Assembly (NCBI RefSeq): GCF_037179485.1
Contig: NW_027040757.1
Coordinates: 3,031,001 to 3,095,000 of the forward strand
Direction of reading: 5' to 3'
Source of the DNA: Ochlerotatus camptorhynchus
Lineage: Eukaryota > Arthropoda > Insecta > Diptera > Culicidae
DNA length: 64,000 nt
Part shown: positions 46,467 through 57,144 of the stretch, in pieces
Numbering within the stretch: the first letter of the stretch is position 1
Layout: each line of letters opens with the position of its first letter
Translations under genes and position numbers: made by a program
Notes under the pieces: generated by a model
What the model was told of the DNA's origin: nothing
The model's input: only the letters and a program-made list of their open reading frames with translations
The model's database searches: none

Positions 46467-47966
46467 CACAGTACTGAAACGATTCCAAATTGTGTCCTGG
46501 CATCCTAAAATTTTAACTCATTTAGTAAGAAACTGACTCAACACAAACCGTTTCAAGTTTTGCTGTCTAACAATTCACCACATCACTCTGCTTTAAAAAT
46601 TGATAGCTATGCTTGTAGCAAATTTTCTCAGCTACAACTTGTTGAATACTACTCTTAGAAGCAAATTTAAGAAACAAAAGTTATTAATTATTAAAGTCAC
46701 TGATGTCTTATGATTATTCTCAATCAATTGTTCAGCCGACAACATTGGCGTTTCTAGTGCGTAGAATAGAGCACACACATCATGGCTTCTATGTCGCACT
46801 ACAGAAAACAGAGAAGCCCACAAAACCGCTGATCAAAGCATAAAACTATCAATCCCTTAAACAATAAATAGCTTTTTAACTTGACGTTTGGCTTAAAAAC
46901 GAAAGTCTGCAAAGTTAAAGCTGAGAAAATTTCACATTAAGGTAGCTAATTTTCCGAAAAATTCTACATATAAAGCAATTTATTGGCGTAGAGAATTGAT
47001 TGGACTTGAAAAGAAAAAAAAATACACTGACAAAATATTTTTTATTATTTATTATCATTTTTTTTAAATAATAATAATAAAAATATGAAATATGAATTAA
47101 ATGCTGTCCAGACTGGAGAGTTAAAACATGTTATAACGATTGTCAAATTATTGCAACACAGAAACCACCATCAAGATAGCACTATAACATGTTATAACTT
47201 TGTAGTCTGAACGTACTATTACTTTTCATTTAAACACACGATTTTTTTTTTTATTTTTCTGCTATGACCTTATGTCATAAGACAATTTATAAAGGTTAAT
47301 CCAAGCTGGAGAGTTTTCAAATAAAAAAATTGTTCTCATTTTCATTATCTTATTTTTCAAAATTTGATGAATTAGAACAAATAAGAATATTTAAATAATT
47401 GAATATGAGGTCATAACAAATCAACGTGATCCTGGTTATCAACAAACTTAACATAGTCGTTTTTGTAATGTCTTAGAAGTAATGTTGAGAAAATTTGTAT
47501 TTTCTCGAAAATAGGTTTCTTGTAATTAATCAAATTTGAAAAATTCATGAAATGTATTTCTTCCTTTATCTTTTTTTTAACTTTAATTTTTTTTCTTTCA
47601 GTGTTTGTTTTTTTCCTTTGAAGTCCAACCAACTTTTTATTAGATACAATTTCGATATAATGAATGGTTTAAGAGTGAGAAATTTTCGAAAAATTCATAA
47701 GGAAAAACACATACACCCTTTTCAAAAATTAGCTGTGAGTCGAAATGGTCTCGTGTTCTGTGAAAAATTATAATCCCCAATGCTGAAGACGTGTTGAAAG
47801 TTTTATCAAAATCGGAGGGGCACGTGCCAAGTCGTTTGCTCATTTGACAGATAATTGATGGTAATTTCCAAATAAACTTCAAATGGTTTGTGCCAATTTC
47901 TAACCAAATGAGTCCAAACTTAGGGAGGCTAATCAGGACCTGACTTGAAACCGTTTGAGCACTGTG
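46467..47966. mobile_element. Putative 1.5-kb element with CACAGT-type inverted ends
   Basis: The left end (CACAGTACTGAAACGATTCC) and the complement of the right end (CACAGTGCTCAAACGGTTTC) align for roughly 100 bp at moderate identity, passing through GTCCTG, AACTCATTT or GACTCATTT and CACAAACC. A third related end is at 57145. The interior is very AT-rich, with no transposase. The flanks show no matching short duplication, so boundaries are provisional. Confidence 0.55.
47109..47209. mobile_element. Miniature inverted-repeat element (~101 bp)
   Basis: CAGACTGG...AACATGTTATAA on the left is mirrored by TATAACATGTTATAACTTTG...AGTCTG on the right. ~25-bp imperfect TIRs; nested in the putative 1.5-kb element. 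Confidence 0.65.
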
Positions 47967-48411
47967 GAAAGAAAATTTCTAATTTTCCATCAGTTTAATA
48001 TGCTTGCTCTGAGCTCCAAAGTTCACAGATTAGCTCTTAAGCACTTTAAGATGTTTGAAGTTCACTAAGCCCTCGACTGAACCCATCTGTAATTCGTCAA
48101 ACCTTTCGGAAGTTGTTCAAGCTTCACAATTTGCTCATTTAATTAGCTCCCTGATTTCAGAATTTATCTGAGAAGTTCAGCGAGCTTTATACAAAATTAG
48201 TGAACTTCAGGAAATTCTAGCAAATTTTAGATAAATTTCACTGAATTTCAAAAAAGATCAGTGGGCCTCAGAGAAGTCAGCGAAATTTTTCATTGTTGTT
48301 TGGAAAATCTTAGAATGACTGGGTGAATTTCAAAGGCGTTAAGTGAACTCCAGTGACGTTTGGCAAATTTAAGAGAGATTAACTGGGGGCAGGTCAAATT
48401 ATCATCATCCT

Positions 48412-48516
48412 TCTTTTTCTTCTTCTTCTTCTTCTTCTTATTCTTCTTCGCATTTCAAGCTTATTTCTTATCGTATATTAGCACATTGCGTGCTCTCAAC
48501 TTAGTGTTCTAGATGC
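48412..48516 (-). mobile_element. 5'-truncated SINE (3' end with GAA-repeat tail)
   Basis: (CTT)n at 48412-48448 followed by CATTTCAAGCTTAT and GCGTGCTCTCAACTTAGTGT. Matches 8181-8260 in the same orientation. It lies right at the edge of the minisatellite array. Confidence 0.8.
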
Positions 48517-51070
48517 GATTCCAATCTTTTATGTAGTGATTCAGTTCTTGCGGAAGTGATAACTAACTATTCTGGAATGATTCGGTACTTTCTCAAGTGA
48601 TTCCGATCTTTTTCAGAAGTGATTCAGCACTTGCTGAAGTAATTACAAACTTTCTGGAATAATTCAGCACTCACCAAAGTGATTCAAGAGTTCCTAGAGT
48701 AAATAACTTGTTGTCCTCTGCTGTCCGAAGAAGTCGTCTCCACTCTAGTCGATCCATGGCTACACTTCGCCAGCCTCGTAGTCTGCGAAGGGTCCGCAGG
48801 TCGCCTTCTACTTGGTCGATCCACCTTGCCCGCTGCGCGCCTCTTCTGCTTGTTCCTGTTGGGTCGCTTGCTAGAACCATTTTCACTGGGTCGTCGTGCG
48901 GCATTCTTACGACGTGCCCAGCCCACCGTAGTTGCCCAATTTTTGCAATTTTGACGATGGATGGTTCTCCCAGCAGCTGGTGCAATTCGTGGATCATTCG
49001 CCTCCTCCACGTTCCGTCATCGATCTGCACTCCACCGTAGATGGTACGCAACACCTTCCGTTCGAAAACACCAAGGGCGCGTTGGTCCTCCACGAGCATA
49101 GTCCAGGTCTCATGGCCGTAGAGGACCACCGGTCTAATCAGCGTCTTATTCGACCGGAGCGTGCTCCGGAGTCCAAAGTAGGCACGATTCCCTGCCATAA
49201 TGCGTCTTTGAATGTCTCTGCTGGTATCATTTTCGGCGGTCACCAGTGAGCCCAAATACACGAACTTATCGACCACCTCGATTTCGTCACCGTCAATCTG
49301 AACTCGGGGTGGGAGGTTATCATTGTCTTCCCTTGAACCTCTTCCTTTCATGTATTTTGTCTTCGATGCGTTGATGGCAAGTCCAATCCGCCTAGCTTCA
49401 GCCTTCAGTCTGATGAACGTCTCCGCCATCTAGAGTAAATAAGTACTGTGCGAATAAAATCCGAAATATTCAGAAAGTAGTTCAACATTTTTAACGTGAT
49501 TCAGTTCTTTCTGGAATGAAGTAGTGCTGACGGAAGTGATAAACCTTTTTGGATTGATGAACCAAAGTGATTCCGAAGTTTTTCAGTACTTGTGGAAGTG
49601 ATAACTAACTATTCTGAAATGATTTAGTTCTTTCCAAAGTGATTCCGAAGTACTTAGTTAAGTGATTCAGTACCAGCTGGAGTAATTACAAATTTTCTGA
49701 AACGATTCAGTACTTTCCAAAGTGTGTCCAGAATTTCTAGAGTAAATAAGTGCTATGCGAAAAATTAAAAAAAATCAGAAGTGATTCAGTACTATCTGAA
49801 GAAAAACTGATTTAAAGTGATTCAGAACTTTCCAGAATGATTCGATGCTTTCGGAAAAGAAGACAAACATTTCTGGATTGATGTACCAAAGTGAATCCGA
49901 ATTTGTCTAAACTTATTCAGTGATTTCGAACTTTTCTGAAGTGATTTCCAACCATTTTGTAGTGATTCAATTCTTGCGGAAGTGATAAGTAACTATTCTG
50001 GAATGATTTAGTTCTTTAGTATTTTAGTAGTTTGTTAAGTGATTCAGTGCTAGCTAAAGTAATTACAAACTTTCAGGAATGATTCAGTACTTTCCAAAAA
50101 GATTCCAGAGTTTCTAGAGTAAATAAGTACTATAGAAAAAAAATATAAATAATTCAGTACTTTCTGAAGTAAAACTGTTTTAAAGTGATTCAGTTCTTTC
50201 TGGAATGGTTAAGTGCTTACGGAAATGATAACAAACTTTTCTGGATCGATTTACCAAAGTGATTACGATTGTTTATAAACTGATTGAATGATTCCGAACT
50301 TTTCTGAAGTGATTCCTAGCTTTTATGTAATGATTTAGTATTTTCAAAAGTGAATTGGAAATTTTATTATGTTTTTCAGCACTTCCGGAAGTGATTTAGA
50401 ACTTGCAGAAGTGATAACAAATAGAATAGAATGATGCGGTATTTTCCAAAGTGATTCCAAAATGATCTGTAGTGATTCAGTTCTTCCAAAGTATTTCAGC
50501 TCTTGCAGCATGGATCTCAAAATTGATTAAACTGATTCAGTACTATCCGAAGTTATTTCAAAATTTTCTGAAGGGATTAACTGTTTTCAAATATTTCTGA
50601 AGTGATATAGATATATCTGAAGGGATTCCAAACTTTTATGTAGTGATTCAGAAATGAAGGAAGGGATTACAATTTTTCCAAACTCTGAAGTGATTCAATA
50701 CTTTCCGAAGTGATTCCAAACTTTGCTTAAATTATTTTAGTAAATTTTGAAGCAAAATCAGTTTTTTTCAAAGTGATTCAGTACTTTCTGAAGCGACTCC
50801 AAACATTTTTAAAAAGATCCCAAATTTTTCGAAGTGATTCAAACCAATTGTACAGTGATGCAATGTTTTTTTCGAAGAAATTGAAAACATATTTGAAGTG
50901 CTTCAATACTTTCCGAAGGGATTCCAAACTTTTCTGACGTGATTTAGTACTTTCTGAAATTATTCAGTACTTTCCGTATTTTTATGGTACGCTTACGCAT
51001 TTTTTGAAGTGATTCCGAACTAAAGAGATATTTTACATTTCGAAGTGATTCAAAACACATCTGTAGGTCA
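48517..51070. repeat. Degenerate minisatellite array (AGTGATTCAGTACTTTC-like)
   Basis: Hundreds of bases of diverged ~17-20-bp units around GTGATTCAGTACTTTC and GTGATTCCGAACTTT. Landmark phrases recur at longer spacing: TTTCTAGAGTAAATAAGT near 49433, 49737 and 50117; TCTGGATTGATG(A)ACCAAAGTG near 49549, 49871 and 50239; GGAAGTGATAACTAACTATT near 48551 and 49591. This suggests a higher-order unit of about 310-380 bp. No gene lies inside except the RTE insertion at 48707-49430. Confidence 0.9.
48707..49430 (-). mobile_element. RTE-like insertion within the minisatellite, 13-bp TSD
   Basis: Encodes the RT C-terminal region in one open frame (MAETFIRLKAEARRIGLAI through HETWTMLVEDQRALGVFERK and RWAGHVVRM to VEWRRLLRTAEDNK). 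It is closely related to 4422-5440 but lacks 33 bp (11 codons, IRRRTKLTVYK in the other copy) without a frame change. CTAGAGTAAATAA flanks it on both sides (48694-48706 and 49431-49443). The 3' end stops short of the GGTAA tail, so it is truncated at both ends. The frame continues into minisatellite codons. Confidence 0.88.
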
Positions 51071-51540
51071 GTGGTTTCCCAAGGAATTTAAAAAACTTTG
51101 ACACATATATTTTAATGTTTGATGTAATAATTTAAATAAGACCGTTACAAATATAAAAAAAATATGTCACCCCCCTTATTCCATTTTCAAATTTTCACGA
51201 AATATGAAGGGGCAAATATGTATTGTCAATTTTCTAGCGAAAAAATATGTTCTACAAAAACTGGCTCGCTAAAATCCACAAGAACCTACACCTATTTTTT
51301 CCCTTTATTTACAAGGCTTTCAGCCATTGTCTGGTTCGCCTTGAGAACTCCAGAGGGGAGTTCCAAAACGTGTGTAAGAGCTGCTACAGTGTTTGTATAA
51401 CCATTAATACCATTAACATAAAACACAAATCAGTATAAACATAAAGGACATATTAAAATAAGAACTGGCGTGGTACCTCTGCGTTAATTCAGTTGGATTT
51501 CCAATTGGATTGCGGTAAGTTGTCATCAGGGTTCAGGGTT
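51071..51540. other. No recognised feature
   Basis: AT-rich DNA between the minisatellite and the I-clade element; frames near 51164-51438 have no domain. Confidence 0.4.
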
Positions 51541-53815
51541 GAAACGTATCCGTGGTTTATGCCGGTAGTTGGAGCTAGTCATTGAGGGTTGCGTGGGTCG
51601 AGTAATTTAAATCATATTGAAGAGTCCGGTTTCCTTCAGGAAAATGAACAGCGTAGCAGTCCGAACGGGATCATCGGAGAGGACATCCCGGATGCTGCCG
51701 GAAATGTCGTAGCTTCTCCTGGTTCCATCGTATTTCGGGCATATGCAGATGAAGTGCTCGACGGTCTGTGGGATGAGGCAGTGATCGCATATCCTCCGGA
51801 AGGGTCCGTCCCCCTTATAGTTGTGGGAGACGTTTGTATGGCCGGACCAGAGTCGCGATAAAACGACCTGCTCACGGTGGAGGGGTGTCCCCTTTTATCT
51901 TCCGTATAAACAGTATGCTTCCGGCGAGCCAGTCCCAGCTCCAGGATTGGTCTACGGTCTTGGTGACCCACTTCTTCAGATCCTGCCCGGGGACCTTCCG
52001 GGTATATTTGGTCATACGACGGCCTGATCCGGCGAGATGATCAGCTTCCTCATTCCCTTTTACACCGCAATATCCAGGCAACCAAATGAATATCGTGTTG
52101 GGTGGCGCGTACTCTTGGATGTCCTGTATCCAGGGGTGCCTGCAGGTTGCGGATTCAAGTGCAGTGACTACACTAGCAGAGTCTATGAAAAGTGCGATTG
52201 GCCGTGCATCCGGAGTAGTAACTGCGATAAAAGCTGCGGCTGCCTCGGCGGAAAAAATAGAGCACTCATCCGGGAGCCTGTGACACTCCTTTAGGTGGTC
52301 ACCGGAGATGCCGATGCCCACCCTTTTCTGGGCTACGGAACCGTCCGAGTAACGGATGGCGTATCCAGCGTACTTCCTTCTCTGCAAATCCAATACCGCC
52401 TGATTTACCGCAGAGGGATTGGAACCAGCCTTGAAGTGCCGTTTGATGGTGTGGTCGGTCTTAATTGCCGGTTTGTTCCAGCCTCTAGCTCCAACCCAAT
52501 GTGTCTTGTCTCGGTTGAAGATTTCCCTGAGGAACTTGTTGGCCTGCTTTAGGAGGGAACCTTCCTCGTCTGTACCTGACGTTATGAATGAGAGCCCAAT
52601 GGCGCGTTTGCATATAGTCCCGGTAATCAGGCGGTCTAAGAGGAGTACTCCTCCCTCAATGCAAGCGGTGATCCCGGGGGTACCAAGAAGGAGTCCGGAA
52701 GAAATCCGAAGTGCTTGATGGTAGACTGGTGTAAGCCTTTCCACCAGGCGTGGTTTGGCAAGGTACGTAGCCTCGATGCCGTAGATCAGCCGTGAGTTTA
52801 CTATAGCCTTCGCAACATTGAAGCGTGAGGTCCGGTTGGCGTTAGGATGTCGGCCTGCTAGTGTCCTCAGGATGTTTAGGCGCTGTTTGCAGGCACTCTT
52901 TACCTCGTTCAGGTGCGTGTTGAATGTAAGAGAGCGGTCACACCAAGTATCAGAAGGGTTTTTCTGAACGGAATTACCTCGTCCTGGATGCTGATCTTTT
53001 CGCTTTTTGCTGCGGACATCTGGAATCCCGCGTTTGATGCCCAATTCGAGATGTAGGCCGTGGCTTGAATAATTTTTCTTCGAAGTGCTTTGATAGTCTT
53101 CTTAATTGCCATAAGGACGATGTCGTCTGCATACACGAAAATGAAGATTCCGACCGGCAACCTCGTAAATACCGCATTCATCCTAACAAGAAAGAGGGTG
53201 ACCGCTATCACTGACCCTTACGGTACGCCAGTCTCCTCGTCAAAAATCTTGGATCGGCAGTTTCCCTGGACAACCTGGAAGGTCCGGTGCGAGAGGAAGT
53301 TCTGGATGAACTTCAACACGTGTCCTTTTAGACCCCAGGCTATCAACTGGTCCAAAACACCTGGCATCCATGCCCGGTTGTAGGCCTTCGATAGGTCAAG
53401 CGCAACCAATTCAGCGTGATGGTTATTTGCGGACATTGACGATAAAGCTTCACTGAGGGAGCCGAGGTATGTGCTGGTCCCGTGACCTGGTCTAAAAGCA
53501 TGCTGTGTTTCCTTTCCTCCAGGTACAGGATCAATCTCCTGTTTAACATTCTTTCAACCAGCTTAGACGCACAGCAGGTCAACGAAATGGGTCTAAATTT
53601 GTCCACCTCGTGCCCTGTGGAGTTCGGTTTGGGGATTGGGACGGTCAAGCTGTGTTTCCACTGGTCGGGGAAAGTGTCACCCATCCATTCCTGGTTCACC
53701 AACTCTAGCATCCTAACCTGCTCCCCGATAGGAAACCTACACCTACAAAAAGCTGTGGAAAAGTGCCAGGCCTGTCATGGTGGTCATCATAGCATCCATG
53801 CGTAACGAGCTCCAA
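51541..53815 (-). mobile_element. I-clade (MosquI-like) non-LTR retrotransposon, 5'-truncated
   Basis: Minus-strand order: RT fingers (FPDQWKHSLTVPIPKPNST, FRPISLTCCASKLVERMLNR), motif A ALDLSKAYNRAWMPGVLDQL, motif B GVPQGSV, catalytic VYADDIVLMA (~53120), thumb, then RNase H (52200-51950) with YSDGSVAQKRVGIGI, CSIFSAEAAAAFIA, LFIDSASVVTALES and WLPGYCGVKGNEEADHLAG. It ends in a zinc-like tail (CDHCLIPQTVEHFICICPKY, ~51770) and FLKETGLFNMI. A long frame of 390 codons is open, but breaks occur near 53045, 53215 and 53340. RNase H after RT is diagnostic of the I group. Confidence 0.87.
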
Positions 53816-53904
53816 AAACAAGCAATTGGGAGTCCCATAAAAGTCAGGAAAGTTGTGCAAACGTTATTGAATATCGGAGAGCTTCTGGAAAAAAAATTAA
53901 ACTT

Positions 53905-54180
53905 TATGTAAGTTCCATAAGCATAAGAAAAAGGGTAGGACTCTTCAAGAAGTTCAGCAAATTTTTTGATAAATCGAAAAATTTAAACGATTTTCCAAAA
54001 ACTTCAGGGTGATTCCAATAATTTCAAGAGCGTCCAAAACTTTAAGTACCATAAGCATAAGAAAAAAAGGTAGGACCCTTCAAGAAGTTCAACGATTTCT
54101 TGGAAAAAACCGAAAAATTTAATTATTTTCGGAAAAATTCAGGGTGGTCCAAGAACTTCAAGAGCGTCCAGAACTATGGG
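53905..54180. repeat. Two-copy tandem repeat, ~134-bp unit
   Basis: CCATAAGCATAAGAAAAA with flanking bases recurs 134 bp apart (53914 and 54048). Each is followed by GGTAGGA, TTCAAGAAGTTCA, CGAAAAATTTAA, TTCAGGGTG and TTCAAGAGCGTCCA in the same order. Confidence 0.88.
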
Positions 54181-54460
54181 AATGTTTAAGATCGTATAGG
54201 TTGAGTTCCGGTAGCATCAGGCCGGTCCCACATATAACAGGATTTTGTTGACAATCCAATGAAGCTTCAGGGAGAAAAATTTCAGGAAGTTTACAGAAGT
54301 TGCCAAAACTTCAGTTGAATTTAAAGATCTTATGGAATGTTACGTAACTTCAGGCTGGCCCCGTAACGTGGGTCAATTACCTTTTCGTGGTACGTTACAG
54401 GATGTAAGATCTACCACCGACTCCTAGTCCTTACTACTTCAAACTAGGGTAACAGGATTT

Positions 54461-55220
54461 TTGACGTAGGACTACGTCTTTGATTTCTATATGGGGGTAC
54501 ACTTTGTGAAAACCAAAAATGTATCATGTATCAAAATTATGAAATATTTTTAACGTTAATAACTCAGCTGCCCCTCAACCAATTTCAATAATTTTATCAC
54601 CAATCGATCCAAAGTATGTCTCTCTACGCATCTGTTAAATTTAAGACTTTATCATTTTTCAAAATGTTACTATTGAAAATTGCACAAATGTGCAACTGTT
54701 GCTATGATAATTAAAATTATCAACGATTACCTGAGAAAAGCGATTTCCCTAACACAGATTTCAAAGTTGAATTCCATCCGGTCTCACCAAACGGTTTCAA
54801 TCACCGCATGGTGAGTGGTGGTGTTCTCTAGTACACAACGAAAGGCTCCCCGCAAGCAGCTAGCTATCAAGGCTGCCCTCAACCGTGGATTGGATTCAGT
54901 TCCAATCACCATGTGTGGTGGTGTCCGGTCGTCGGCGTCAGCAGCGCTTTCGGCGTGCGGCGTTGAACATTGTTCTCCAGAACACGACGAAAGGCTGCCT
55001 GCAAGTAACGAGCTGCAGCCCACATGAGCATCCATAGAAGGAGGAAGAAGCTTGAACGCTATTGATCGGAATCAGTAGCTCTTCGTGAGTCCCTATAGGT
55101 CATCTATGTCAACGCGTCATACTAAAGAGTATAAACAGTATATATTCCTACACGAAGCACAAGCTCCTGCTACAATTAACAAATAAGATTTATTATATAA
55201 GACCACGTAGTCCTACATCA
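54461..55220 (+). mobile_element. Palindromic-ended repeat (copy 2, longer) with H3-tail-like segment
   Basis: Begins TTGACGTAGGACTACGTC as does the copy at 43820 and ends CCACGTAGTCCTACATCA near 55220. The first ~170 bp align with copies 1 and 3. The middle is about 420 bp longer than in copy 1 and includes a partial tandem duplication of the H3-tail region (54835-54881 and about 54980-55015). The phrase CCCCATAGGGCTGTCCCTT just past the end (55225) matches that of copy 1. Confidence 0.78.
54835..54881 (+). other. Histone H3 N-tail-like coding fragment (copy 2)
   Basis: One frame reads TQRKAPRKQLAIKAAL. Lys-Ala-Pro-Arg-Lys-Gln-Leu-Ala-x-Lys-Ala-Ala equals histone H3 positions 14-25 except Thr22 to Ile. 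A weaker related stretch (ACGACGAAAGGCTGCCTGCA) follows at about 54990. The rest of H3 is absent. Confidence 0.65.
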
Positions 55221-55507
55221 TCATTGCGTACAGCCCCATAGGGCTGTCCCTTTTAGTTTTTTGTAATCAAAGGAACACATCTTAGTTCTGTTACTTGTTC
55301 TGCCTTGTTGATAGTGACAAGACTCGACGTTGTCCGCAGCTTATTTTTAATACGTTATTAATGCAAAAAGACATTTTGCAGTATTTTGGACGATTATGCA
55401 AGTCGCTCAATATTTACGACGACCATAACTACTCCTTCACCGCCCTAGACATAAGTTGGTTAGTTGCTCCCCTAATGAAGATGTCTGCGTACGCCACTGA
55501 CGATCGA

Positions 55508-55626
55508 TGATGTACTGAAAATGCAAATCAATGCAAGCCTACGCATCCCCAAGGATTCATCGAACATGGATTTAAACTTTGCACAGGCCTCCAAACATCC
55601 TGCCACTAAATCTCGACTCTGGCGAT
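55508..55626 (+). repeat. Repeat shared with 43608-43758
   Basis: Second copy of the sequence near the peritrophin-like gene; see that entry for shared phrases. Here it follows, rather than precedes, the palindromic-ended repeat. Confidence 0.75.
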
Positions 55627-57144
55627 ACATTTTCCCACGACGCGGTGCATGTCATGTGTCCAACATAATACGACATAATGCTACAACAAGTTGTCCTCCT
55701 CCGTGAGGTTTGCCTTAACAACCAAGAGCGAAGCGAACGGGTAGGTGACGCGTTTTGTAAAATCAAAACCATGTTTATCACACGTATGAACAACACACAC
55801 ACACATACCACACGCACCTATCATCCACATACCTACATTCACATGGGAAGGGGTGGTGGTTGAGGTGGAATACATGTCCAAGTTATCATCATCCAGTCAG
55901 GAGGGTTCACCGCTCAGGATGTTCTCGGTAGGAGCATCAACCAGGATGGTAGACACTGAATTTACATATACTCCACAACCCCCGACAGCGACGTATCAGA
56001 ATGTAGCTCAACGAGACGGAAGGTTCATAACAGCAAGGCGGATCCCAGGAAGTGCGTCGTTTCCGCTGGTTATGTGGCGGCTGATGGCGGCGGCAGCGGA
56101 ATTGATGAGTAAATGATGAACCGGGTTTTTCGTTGTTCAACTTGCCGAGAAGCTACCTGGCATACTTTGCCGGCATGGAAGGTGGAGGGTTTGATATAAT
56201 CATATTACCATGAATGAGTGAGTTAAAGTCAATGAGTCTCGTTCGACGGGAAACTCTTTCGCAACACTCTACGCATTAATGAATATGTATCCTTACTTAG
56301 CAGGAAATTTATACCTATAAATCACTCCTCTTCTTTCAAAAGCCTTTAATTGAGGCTAATGAACTACCCTGAATTTCCTGGTAACCGACAACGATTCACT
56401 ACGAGACGTTCAAACTGAGGATCAAGTATTATCCGAAATAACTTTATTGAAGTCAAAAATGTTCCCATAGCCCCCTGCCGACATTCAGTCAAAACTTTGC
56501 TGGAGCTGTCTAGGTACCACTTTAAAATTCATCTTCAAAACTCATTAAAAGTAAATCTATCAGCACTGGCTGGGTGAAAGAGCACCTTGTCGCCCCTCTC
56601 ACAGCTGGCAAACAGGTAAACTTGGTCTCCTGGTCGGAGTTCCCATAGCTAAAGGAAACCCAACCATAAAATCAGTGTAAAACTTTTCTCAATGTTTCGA
56701 ATTCCCCGTCCTCTGTCGGATTCTAACCTACATTTCCCTCGTATGCATACCGAAAAATGGCTTCACCGGTTTCGGTCTCCGTGGGAGTTTTTATTTTTTT
56801 CCGGACCTAGTAAAGAACAAGAATCCTGCACCCCACCATGGAGCAGCAGAGTCTAGCCGGCGAGGGAGTCATAAATAATGAAATCCTTTGCTTGTGGATC
56901 TGATGAGCAAGCAAGAAGAAGCTTGTTTTTGAACAAAAGTTGCTCTCCATTGAACCGAAAGCATGCAAGGGAAAAATGCATAGCACTCGGGTGGGACTTC
57001 CTCTTGGGATTGTCAGTGAAGCATGTTCAGAGGTTTTAAAAGTGTTTCGCAGAGTTGGATTCATAGAAGGTAGACCTAATTAGTTTTCTAAAATTACGGT
57101 ACAGGATGCACAACACACTGATGCAAAATTTTTAATTTTCACTC
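55627..57144. other. No recognised gene; CA microsatellite
   Basis: Short frames without domains. A (CA)n-rich stretch lies at about 55791-55825. Nothing here supports an exon. Confidence 0.4.

Noticed and set aside
48517..51070. CRISPR-like array
   Set aside because: Repeats are degenerate and adjacent without uniform spacers; the genome is eukaryotic by content.
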